Of a stretch of 64,000 nt of DNA, positions 10,881 through 21,335 are shown one piece after another. The stretch is from Ostrinia nubilalis (taxonomy: Eukaryota > Arthropoda > Insecta > Lepidoptera > Crambidae), in the NCBI RefSeq assembly GCF_963855985.1, contig NC_087111.1, forward strand, positions 3,229,001 to 3,293,000. Direction: 5' to 3'. Both the position numbers and the translations under genes were made by a program. Each line of letters begins with the position of its first letter. Position 1 is the stretch's first letter. The notes beneath the pieces are model-generated. The model ran no database searches, was not told the DNA's origin, and was given only the letters and a program-made list of their open reading frames with translations.

Positions 10881-11726
10881 CTTGCTGCCTCATTGTTAGT
10901 GTTTTATATTTATTTGAAAAGCCGAGGATGGACCAGGAAAAAATACTTGCGACCTGATGCACATATTAGTGCAATTTCAGGCAGAGGACTGTTGCCAGGG
11001 GACTGTGTATTTCGGCTAGATTTCACAATATTTACGAAAATGATGTTAAATAGTGTTTTAAGAATCTACCGATCAATTGAGACATAAATAATATATCAAT
11101 GTATACTTTATTTGGAGATTATTAAGTAATTAACATGCATATTATGACTTACCAGAGGACTGTGTGTGGTGGCGATTCAAGCGCGTGTTCACCTCACAAA
11201 TAACGCTCTGACACTAAAAAAATAGGCATCTCAACGCCGCATTCGGCGAGGTTGCCTTTTTTATAGCAATTGCATTTCATTTCACTCAAAAAAAACATCG
11301 TAACTATTATAGTTTTTTTATATTATGAATTTAAATTTTTGGCAGGGGACTGTATTAAAATTCTGGGGACAAAGTTTACAGGAGTTTACTAAATAAATAA
11401 AATGGTAATGAGAGCTTGTTTTACGAAAATAATATAATTTCATTATTATTCTTTATGCTATGAGCTGCCAGATGTATGTAGTTTCAATATTTTCTTTGTA
11501 AATCTCATTTCTAGGCGGAAATGAAGTGATGGGGACAGCCAGGGGACTGTATTTTTCGGGCTTCAATCGAGTCTAGAAAAAAACTAAAAATAGTTATGGT
11601 TCTAAAAACAAAGGGCCCGTAAAGTTTAGGGTATAAAGTTTCATTACGAGTGTGTTTTTTAAAAATATTTTAATTACTTTTTGAAAAAATCGGTCGGGAC
11701 AGCCGATTACGAGCTTACAGAGAATC

Positions 11727-13109
11727 GATCAAGTATGTGTGAGGTAAGTATATGTGTGTGCGTGCATGCAAAGGTTTGTTTTATGTAGGATATTGGAGAA
11801 TTTTCTCCGTCTCATCGTAATTTAGATTTAATAACCAGTCACGTATTTTGTTTATAATCGTATTGCCAAGTTATTATAATCTACAAATATGATATTGTAT
11901 CACGTCCGTTTTGATTACGATTCTTTGTATTGTAACTTTTTATGTGTAATAAAAAGCTAGGAGTTCATAAATTATTGTAATAAAAAGAACAAGTAAAACT
12001 ATTAAAATAGTTTTCTTTCTTATTTATGGCCGGAACTATAATATCCGCGTTAAAATTTTCTTAATTTACTACGTTATTTCTCTTTTCTTAGATCACCCAA
12101 TAAGGATTTTACATATTTCTTTTTTAATTTGTTACTGTAAAGAGTATCTTAATTGCATATCAGTAAACTGAAAATAGTTTACCAGACACAACGCGGAGGC
12201 GTGTTGTGTTAGCGCATTGCTACTTCAGATTTAAAAATAAAAATGGCGCATCTATTCACGGATTTTTGCAAAACATGTGGTGAACACAGATTTTGGATTG
12301 AAAACTTATTTGTCTACGTCAAGACAAAGAAAATGCGCTTTTAAGCTTCTACATTGTAGGTAATATCAAAATAATCAAGCAAAGGTCTTAAAATTAATTG
12401 AAAACCTTTAAAAGATTAACCTAACAACGACTAACCTTGCAAAGATTACAATCTATAAAACGAAACTGTTGATGGAATTACATTCTAATTGCATTTCATT
12501 GTAATATAACAATAATGAGATATCTGATATCAGTGGTAGGTATTAAGTTGCAGGTAAATTCAAGGGATTGCAATCGATAATCATCAGTTATACTGTTCTC
12601 GTGTGATTGTGCATTTATGCACCAACAATATAATGGATGTTCTCAGTTAAAAACATGTGAAGTAGCCTGTCATATTGTTATTGAGCCGCGCTACGAGGCG
12701 AGCTATTATGACTCAATAAACGTTAGACCTTTCCGTTTATGCGTAATCGAGGTGGCAACAGCGTTAGGTTTTAAATAAATTGTGGGAATATTCGTAAACG
12801 TTTGCTAATGAGCAAATATGTTTTTTCCTATTCGTAAAATGTTGACATAATTATATTGTTACAACAGCGTAAACAGTCGGTGAACTGCGCAATGTGGAAT
12901 CGAGAAATTCTGAGGATAAGGGATGGAAATAGAAACGCTCAGATAGTTTTTATTTGATTACAGTAGTTAATAAGTAAACTGTAAGTTACATTTTAAGGGT
13001 TCCAGTCCTTTAGTTAGTAGTTGAGCCAAAAGAAAAGACAAGGACACTCACTACTAACCAAATGGTGTCGAAATAATTATTTTCAATGGTAGACAATAAA
13101 AAGGGAACA
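11727..13109. other. AT-rich non-coding stretch
   Basis: No gene or family recognised. A small hairpin (ACACAACGC with GCGTGTTGTGT, 12186-12209) is the only local structure noted. Confidence 0.4.
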
Positions 13110-13463
13110 TCAAAGGCGCTTAATCGGAGCAAGTGCCAAGCTCTTGTATTCAGTCACACTTAAAATGGGTGCCAAGTTTAACTTACACAAACAGCTCTGA
13201 ACCACATCAAGGTTGTTAAAGTGATTCATCTTTTTAAACTGTCCAGTGATTCTTACACATTTGGCAATGCAACTTGGCCTAAGATGGTCTTTTGTTAAGG
13301 GCATTTCAGTAGCAAAGATCTCAAAATTGTCAGTGGAGATCGAATAACTTCTAACTAAGATCTCCCTGAGCAGATCGTATGGAATTTCAGTAATTAACAA
13401 GTCTTGCCAGTCCATTGGGAGGCTGCACACATTATGACTGCTCGTATCGGAGATTTCTAATCG
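13110..13463 (-). CDS. Unrecognised open frame, possible exon or decayed gene piece
   Basis: The frame runs from just after an in-frame TAG near 13465 to a stop at 13110 and encodes about 117 residues including LPMDWQDLLITEIPYDLLREIL and a moderately cysteine-bearing tail (RPSCIAKCVRITGQF; DVVQSCLCKLNL). The amino acid mix looks protein-like rather than low-complexity, which is unusual in this window. The first AUG is internal (MDWQDLL). No domain is recognised and no strong splice acceptor precedes it. It could be a terminal exon, a retrocopy fragment or chance. Confidence 0.25.
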   Translation of the reverse strand, partial: RLEISDTSSHNVCSLPMDWQDLLITEIPYDLLREILVRSYSISTDNFEIFATEMPLTKDHLRPSCIAKCVRITGQFKKMNHFNNLDVVQSCLCKLNLAPILSVTEYKSLALAPIKRL

Positions 13464-13510
13464 CTACTCAAATATACGTCGGTAGTTATGTACAGAGAGC
13501 TCTTCGTTTA

Positions 13511-13667
13511 GGGTTACCAGATGGCAGAAACCTTTTTCTTCAGAATTTCAATCTAAAGTAATCGTAATCTGTTGAACTGAATTATTAATATATGTTTTGC
13601 CTTCTGTACGTTTACAACTAATAATAAATCATTACAGGAAGTGTAATGTCTTTGGGTCTGGCAGCCC
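13511..13667. mobile_element. TA-flanked MITE, 157 bp
   Basis: GGGTTACCAGA at the left end is matched by TCTGGCAGCCC at the right end (11-bp imperfect inverted repeat), and both sides are flanked by TA (13509-13510, 13668-13669), the mariner/Tc1-type target duplication. The interior is AT-rich and non-coding. Confidence 0.55.
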
Positions 13668-13669
13668 TA

Positions 13670-16600
13670 CCTCCGCCTAGCAACCGTCTATCGCCATAGG
13701 TGTTTTACGGTGCGCACTCGTATTAAACATTTACACCGCGGCGCGATCATTAAATGTATTTAATGGTGACTTGTATGTAAGCTGTTTTCGCAAAGCCAGT
13801 TCTCCCGGTTCGGTTTTTTACGGTTTCCGCTTATTCGGTCGGTTAATGAAAGCCGGCGAGATGGGATACCTAATTGGATTCCGTTTTGTATCGGAAACCG
13901 GCGCGGCTGCGTTTCCGACGGTGTTATTCACCTCTTGAGCTCTTTGTTAACGTTTTAAGTGGAAATTCTGAGGGAACAATGTTTGGTTTGTAGATATTCC
14001 TTTTATTCTCCTCCTTAATAGAATATTACCCTCGTAATTGGTTTTTGAGTTCAGCAATACAATACGGCGCAAAGTTGGTTACACATTAAAGTTACATAAA
14101 CGCCGGCAAGTGTTTGCTGTGATAGATGTGAATGCTAAAAGTTTGTTAATGTATTTCCTCGCCATTTGAACGTTACGCAACAATTCGCAGAGTCAAATCT
14201 ATTCCGTCTGACTCGGCGAAGTTCTTGCTACCGACACCGCGCAGTCGTAACATAATAGACGGGAGAAAGGAACTTTCTTTAGTCAAATTGCTTTCAGCTC
14301 ACCTAGTGGCGACGAGAACCAACATTGCACGATGGGCAAAAACTAAGAATGAAAAACAAGGCAGTAAAACTCGGTTCAGTCACAATGTCGAATTTGATCC
14401 GGAGTCTGCTGCTGAGTCACACAAGTGGCGAGTCAGGGCCGGGGGGCGGGGGGTGAGGAAACCGCGCAACTCAGCCACCTATTGTAGTATTGTGGAGGCA
14501 GGTTGTTTTTGCGGAGTGGTGTGTTAGCGGCCGCGGCGCTAGGCTTAAATTCAACTTGTTTGAAAAGATCTTACAGACAGCTTAAGCTGCCCGATTTTCA
14601 GCGCGCGAATGTTCCCTTTTGTACGTGTTGCACCGAAATATCCCACGGATCGCACGTGTGGGTGGACTGTACATTCCTTTTATGCACGACTTCTTACCGC
14701 GCTTTATAAGGATGCCTAATAAATGCCCCTAATTTATAATGCAAAATGGCCGTCATTAGCCTTATACAAACCTGAACAGGCATTAGCAATCTTAAGTGGA
14801 AATTAATTTTGTTTTTTCTTTAATGAGCATGTTTAGGTATCCGAGTAATTTATAGCAACACGAATAACTGTAGTTCTCTGACTGACAGAACTGACTGAAT
14901 CTACTGACACGACCAAATAAAATATGATAAAGCTAAATAATCAGTACATTGGAACCAATTACGTATTACATATCTAGTTAACAATAACCGTTGTTTATTT
15001 AGCAGTAACTAGGTACATAACGTGTAAGGAAAATGACAAGGAAAACTCGAGTGGGTTATCGATTCATCGGTGTGTGAAAATAGAGTAGACAATGGATAAC
15101 AATGCTAACAACTCTGCTAGAATATTGTACTTCAAACCATTGTAGTCTACAATATACAAAAAAATAATCCTATCGTAAAGTACCTAACTAGTTTTACAGA
15201 AATGTTATTCTGACGGATTACTGTCGATTCGTTTCGTCACACTTGAAAATTCCTTATATTGAAAGAAAGTAATAAAGACTAAACACATACTTTTTTCGTG
15301 ACGTTTCAATTCTGTGGCAAATCTACAATAATACCCATTCTGACGATAGAGAAATCCTAAGTCGAACTGTACGTAATGAAAATCCCCCATACACCCTCAC
15401 GATGTCAAGGACAGAATAAAGCTAATACAGGGTGTTCCACATAAAAATGGGGTTTATAACCCTCGAAAGATGCAGGGTGAGTCAGCGAGTAAGTTGCCTC
15501 GGACACCGTAAATGGCAATTACTTAGTCGGCAGAAACTTCTCGCGCTCGACGACTGCGCGGGGACCCGTTGTAACTCAGTTTTATTTTTATCGTCCAACT
15601 ACACTTTCAGCTTTCTCCGTGTTGCGTGCACGAAATTTCAGTTTTTGCAACATTGTAACTTTGTTTTTTGAAACATTTTCCGTTGAACTGTCAAGTTTTT
15701 GTTATCAACAACCAAAAAAGGGTTAAATATAACGGCCTCAGTAGTTTTAACTCAAATTTTACACCTATTTTGTGAAGTCGCATAAGTATTTCTTACTTCC
15801 AGTTTCAGACGACAACGATTTCTATTATTCCGTCACTGCATTGTTTCAGTAAGTTATCAAGAGCTGAAGGAATAAATAAGATAAATGTATAAGTTGAATT
15901 CATGAATATTCTAGCAATAGGTATTTTCAGACGTTTCATTGTTGGGAGTGACGTCAATTGACCAGATAACAATTGGAATGTTGACATGGCTTTTCGTGTA
16001 TTTCATGTATTATGTATTCTGGAACATTTTGTTATCTAACTAGCCTGTTATAAACGCGTTGAATCGATATTTCAAATCTAATTAAACATTTTTAATTAAA
16101 TGTGCATTGGCTTTATGTAAGTGTTCAGCGCATTACATAAATAATAAATAAATCAATTTCCAGAAACCAGACTGCTAATTGTTTGTTATTTTTGTGCAAT
16201 TAAAATCTAATAAAAACAATATCGTGGTAAATATTTTGTTTGGTACGTAATTATGTGCAGTATATTCTATTGCATAACGTAAACCTACATGCGTCGTCTC
16301 AATGACCTAACAGAGAAATTGATCAATTAAATCATTTTACATCACGAGTGTAGTGTTACTTTACTTCATTATAAGTTTGTTGATATTATCATAATGTATG
16401 TAACAAATGCGGATTTCGCTAGAAATCATCATAACTTTAATCAGGGTCTTGAAGGTTATCTTTACAATGAGCTCGAGGAATAACTAGTTAAATAACTACC
16501 TAAAAGTTGTTACTGATAGTGACATAAACTAATGGTACTTCTGGATTTTTCTTGATTAATGAACTTCGGCGTAATTTATCGCTCGCGTTAAAACTGTTTG

Positions 16601-17701
16601 GTGAATAAAAAAATAGAATGATGACCGATGAAATTAGCAAATTGAAATCAGTTGCAAAAATGATGCGTTTTGTTTAAATCATTTAAGATTTGATCTTAAT
16701 GTTCATAATTAGTTAACTTTATTAGCAGCCTCACATGGTTCACATACGAAATACTGTAAGTCAATCAAAACCAAAACCATGGAATCGTTTTTGTCATACA
16801 ACTATCAGTAGTCAAAAACTGAAGTGTCTTTATCTAAATGGGAACCTATTGCAAGCGATTCCCACCTTTATGTGCCTGATATTGTAAAGTACCTTTGGGT
16901 TGAGAGATCAGTTCCTAACCAATAAATCATCAGCTTTAGTTTGTATGTTTGCACCAACTTCACGTCTATATTTTTTCATCAAATAAATCTTTCCGAACAT
17001 TTTTCCTTTGTTCGAAATATGTTCATGTTTCATCCATTTGCGCTTTCCGATCACGAACAAAATGGATCTGTCTGATCTCTGCCCCGATATTCCGGGCCAT
17101 TATAACGGCTGATGGCACCAAAGTGATGCTGTGACTGGTTAATTGGGGACTATTGTCGTCAATGACTACACGTTACAGCTGTATAGTATAGTCATACAGG
17201 TATCATTAACTCGATCCGACGATGGTTAATATGGGTCTTAAAATTTTGTAGCCAATTCCGTATCATCCGACAACAAAACGACTGTGTCTATACTGAGAAA
17301 TTGTAAATCTGCTTATGATTCGGGTCATGGGTCGTTACTACTGCCACACATGGACAGCGGAGGCGACACTCGATTCCGCTTACGTATTCGCCTCGACAGC
17401 TTTATGTTATCTAAGGGAGCGACATTTTTCCACTGGCTCCGAGCTGACGCCAGCGAAATGAGCCCCCGATTCGACGGTCCCACGGAATTGTTTTCCGAAT
17501 CGGTCGATTCGCTTACAAACACATTTGTGATCGTAAATTTTCATTAAGACATTCCCTGTCGAACGGTTTTTCGGTAGTGCAGACGTAAGATTTTTCTATA
17601 ACGTTTGTTGGATGTTTGTTATGTGCTTAAATTACGTCATTATGTGTAGAGTTTCTGATAATGTGTTTTTGGGAAATTTAGATCTGGGTGACACTATCCC
17701 A
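13670..17701. other. Non-coding stretch with one G-rich patch
   Basis: No gene recognised. The segment at about 14,200-14,530 is more GC-rich and holds two adjacent six-G runs near 14,440-14,455. At 15,428 the text ACAGGGTGTTCCACATAAA resembles the start of a common insect repeat, but no matching end was found. The 87-codon open frame at 17,284-17,547 has an overlapping open frame on the other strand and no recognisable motif. Confidence 0.4.
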
Positions 17702-17930
17702 ACTAATATTATAAATGCGAAAGTAACTCTGTCTGTCTGTCTGTCTGTTACGCTTTCCCGCTTAAACCTCGCAACCGATTTTGATGAAATTTGGCATAGA
17801 GATAGTTTGAGTCCCGGGAAAGAACATAGGATAGTTTTTATCCCGGTTTTTGAAACAGGGACGCGCGCGATAAAGTTTTTCTGTGACAGACAAAATTCCA
17901 CGCGGGCGAAGCCGCGGGCGGAAAGCTAGT
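17702..17930 (+). repeat. Short interspersed repeat, copy 2 (full length)
   Basis: It starts ACTAATATTATAAATGCGAA, carries a GTCT microsatellite (17728-17748), the central GTCCCGGGAAAGAACATAGG block and GGGACGCGCGCGATAAAG, and ends GGGCGAAGCCGCGGGCGGAA then AGCTAGT. This is the best preserved of the copies. ACTA and TAGT at the extremes may be part of the ends or a target duplication. Confidence 0.75.
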
Positions 17931-18904
17931 TCTATCATAATAAGGTCAAAGCTACTGTTTAGATAAAGTTGTGCTTGTGATCTAGGTAATTTACCAGAGA
18001 TCTGTATGGAACTAGTCAAAATGTTAAAAAAGCTAACTCTTATCCAGGTTATAATTACTTTGATTTGTTGTTGTTCATAGTAGATGTCTATCTTAACCTG
18101 CTTCAGACCCTTACTCTCGTTATACCTATCAAATAAATCATTTGAACTCGTGTTTCCGCTCCCATTGCCAATAAATAGACACGAAGCGATTCAGATCTCG
18201 TTTCTGCGACAAATTATTCAAATAGATCTTATACTTGTCATTTGTCAGCGTTAATGGGACTTCTTAGTATTCCACGTAGATCGGATTCAGTTTCAATTTA
18301 ATATTTAATCCGCAGATTATACTTGCCACTTGATTAATTCAAGACAAGATCTTTTCATTTAGATTGATTTGGGTTCCATTTGTATGTGTATAGTCGACAT
18401 CAAATTTATCGTTTGTTACAATGCTACCTTACACGTGTTTGGTAGGGAGTGCGACATTTGTGTGAGACCTTGGTCATAACAAATTTCTGAAATTTCATAC
18501 GTCGAGTAACGATGTGGCTGTACCTTTGACAATCCTTTTGGAATTGATTAAAAAGGTTTAATCATATTGAGTACTTCACTGCACTTTAGCGTCGACTCTA
18601 CTAGCCTAGTCATTGTAATTCAGTGTTTCTATTACACAAACTATGTTATTTCGGTTTTCCTAGAAATAAATGGCATTCAAACGAAATTGAGTCATGTTTA
18701 ATAATGACAGGAAAATTATAGCGTAAATTTATCGTTCTTCTGGATTGAAGTACATAAGTATTAGATTGGAACTCTAATTTACTAGCGATCAGTAAACTGT
18801 TTTATGACTTAAGAGTTAAGAGCCAATCAGGGCATCCAATCAACGTGACAAACGACATTTTACCAACAAATTGATTTCATGATAATCCCTACTTCCCTAC
18901 TACT
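17931..18904. other. AT-rich non-coding stretch
   Basis: Nothing recognised between the two short interspersed repeat copies. Confidence 0.4.
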
Positions 18905-19075
18905 CGTAATATTTTAAATGCGAAAGTGATTCTGTTGCGCTTTCACGCCTAAAAACCGCTGAACCCATTTGGTATAGAGATTGTTTGTCCCGGGAAAGGA
19001 CATAGGATATTTGTTAACCCGGTTTTAGAAACAGGGACGCGCGCGATAAAATTTCTCTGTGACGGACAAAATTGC
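18905..19075 (+). repeat. Short interspersed repeat, copy 3 (3'-truncated)
   Basis: It shares TAAATGCGAAAGTGATTCTG, the CCCGGGAAAGGACATAGGAT block and GGGACGCGCGCGATAAA with copy 2, but lacks the GTCT run and the terminal GC-rich block. It is more diverged than copy 2. Confidence 0.7.
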
Positions 19076-19732
19076 ACCTTTACAGTAATCCACAACATTT
19101 TACCCGCGGTAGTTTAAACATACATAGCTAAACCGATGTTCATTTGTTTTTTTTTTCCAATTGGCACAAACTGGATCCAAGACAACTGAGTCCTTCGACC
19201 ACCTGGCTCAAGTATTTTAAACGGGTTTGCGGGACGCCATCCCTGCGAAGTTTCCTTCGATCCATCGGATTCAATTTACGGCCTCATTAAATAATACTAT
19301 CCGTTTAATTGCTATACGTAATTGTTCAGCTGCGCACTTTGGAGAATGTGCATTATTATTTTATATAGAAATAGTTCTGCAAGCGGTTTTGCCTGTATGA
19401 AATTCAGTCTGTTTTCTGAAAGTTAACAGCGCGCTTGCAATCAAATAAGATAAAACATATTTTTTTCATGTTTATATTGCTAACATGACCAATTATGGGT
19501 TCCCAGTAAAAACTATTGTCTACTATTTCCCGTTGAAGGTTTATTTTTGGGACTTAAGTAACCTACGTCCTTATACTAAAGTCGCATACATGTGCCTACT
19601 ATACTATCCAAACTACACGTAGTAAAAATGTACACAAGAGTAACGAACGTAACGTAAGAATAAGTATTGCAAATTAAGTCGTTGGAATTGAGGAATACGT
19701 TTTAATATTAATGATCATTTTTCCTCCTGTAA

Positions 19733-19851
19733 GGCTTGGTTGCACCATCCTACTTTAACTTTGTCAAACGTCAAAAATCTGTCAAGCTCCATACAAAAAA
19801 CACCGGTTATCGTTAAAAGTTACGGTCAAAGTTAGGTGGTTCAACTCAGCC
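19733..19851. mobile_element. MITE, GGCTGGGTTGCACCA family, copy 1
   Basis: Ends read GGCTTGGTTGCACCATC and, inverted, GTGGTTCAACTCAGCC. The interior carries the family block GTCAAACGTCAAAAATCTGT and CTCCATACAAAAAACACCGG. The inverted ends extend outwards as TAA/TTA, so the exact target duplication cannot be fixed. Confidence 0.7.
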
Positions 19852-21310
19852 TTAGTCTGTTACAAAATTATAATTAAGGAAATGTGGGGAGGATAAAACT
19901 TATTAATCTCTCCACTTATTAATGCTATGATGTAAATTAAACATTGGCTTAATATTTTCTCGTGATCGCTTTACACGTGTCATCCTCCAAGTAAAGCGAA
20001 TTATACAAATGGTTTGTTAACTGAATAATAAATCCATAATAAATCTTTTGATGTTTCCTTACACGTGTCCCTTTTCTGCTCTCGTCACTGATAAAAGATT
20101 TTAATTTATACCCATAAAATATTATGTAACACGCCAGGGCACTCATAACACGCGTGATGCCATTCGAACCGCGAAGAAATGAGTCATTATCATAGAATTT
20201 ATTTGCATTCGCGAGTTTAATGTGTGACTCAAGTAGGTAATAAACGTGATCGTGGTTCGTTATGCTTGCACAGCAGAAATAATAATAAATACCTATTGCC
20301 TATGCACAATTTTATTGTCATGTGTTACAAATTACAATCGTAAAATCATGTATGATGTAAGTACCCATCAAACACGTTTAGAAAACGTGTAAAACTTGTA
20401 CCAAAATTGATGAAACTGGTTACGGATCATGGGCCTTGATCCTAAGTGGTGAAAACTATTAATTATTATGTCGTCAAAATTAGCTTTGTGTTAGTGTAGA
20501 AGTAGTTTTATGAACAACAAATTCCCAGTACCACAATTCCACGATCCGCCGCTGCGGATGGAAAACGAGTTAATCCACTTTGACAGATAAAAGATACGGT
20601 ATTGCCATTCGACTCGCATCCCTATTTGTATTCTTTTTCGCGTAGTTCGAGCGGATCATTCAATATTAATCGTTAAAACGAGCCCAGCTCCGGCGACACA
20701 GCTAGGTCGCAGTTAGGTTACGTCGGCAAGGGCGGTGACCTTGGAGCCCCCACCCTCACCCCCCCTTAACCACCCAACTACCCCACTGGGTGGGCACGAG
20801 ATGTGCGCTGACTTTTGAGAACCCATTCCTTTGTAGCCAACTTCATACCTATCATAACTTATACACTTTTTATTTCGTCCTTTGTGAGAAGCATTTTCGA
20901 AACCAATTTTTATGTCAAGTGTGCGGACAATGTTCTTGTGATTTTTTTAAATATGACTGTGACTTGAAAACAATCGTCTACGTAATGGTGTGACTGACTC
21001 TACTTCGTATTTGTACAAACAACACACTTATGAGCTTTACCACTAGTAAATACGTGTATTTGTTAGAAATGTTTACACACGGCGTATTACGTGATGTCTG
21101 ATGTGTGATTACGGAGCATATAACGTTACCAAGTTCTTCGATCCGAAGATTAAAATATTCCATGACGAAGTACAAGAAACCATTTATTAACTAAAAGTTG
21201 CTGGAAAAAATGTGTCGCCACATTTATCTTGAAAACTAATTTAGCGTTGAGACTTGAGACTGTGTCAAACTTTGACAGAGACTTGAATAATATCGGTACG
21301 CTTTTTAATA
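19852..21310. other. Non-coding stretch
   Basis: No gene recognised. A pyrimidine-rich, C-tract-bearing patch lies at 20,740-20,790. Confidence 0.4.
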
Positions 21311-21335
21311 CTTTTATTTTTGTTTTCAGGTAAGT
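21311..21335 (+). other. Candidate recursive splice site (zero-length exon)
   Basis: CTTTTATTTTTGTTTTCAG (21311-21329) is a strong pyrimidine tract plus 3' splice site, directly followed by GTAAGT (21330-21335), a consensus 5' splice site. A 3' site joined to a 5' site with no exon between is the signature of ratchet points that subdivide very long insect introns (described in Drosophila). No exon is needed here. If real, a + strand gene spans this position with exons outside or far away. Confidence 0.55.

Larger units (their letters stand above)
8169..11726. mobile_element. Decayed DNA transposon hosting later insertions (candidate)
   Basis: TCTCTGTAAGCTCGTA at 8171-8186 is exactly inverted at 11708-11723, and weaker inverted similarity (GCTGTCC and a T-rich block) follows inwards. 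Between them the motif CAGRGGACTGT occurs seven times in the same orientation: 8347, 8367, 10982, 10996, 11153, 11343 and 11540. The motif was not noticed elsewhere in the window. The middle (8.7-10.9 kb) is occupied by a LINE fragment, short repeats and an RTE scrap. A 16-bp inverted match could arise by chance in 64 kb, so the case rests on the combination with the motif. No transposase is readable. Confidence 0.4.

Noticed and set aside
14439..14458. Two six-G runs, possible G-quadruplex
   Set aside because: Only two or three G tracts are close together; too little for a four-tract motif.
17284..17547. 87-codon frame with an opposite-strand frame
   Set aside because: No AUG-supported protein features; both strands open.
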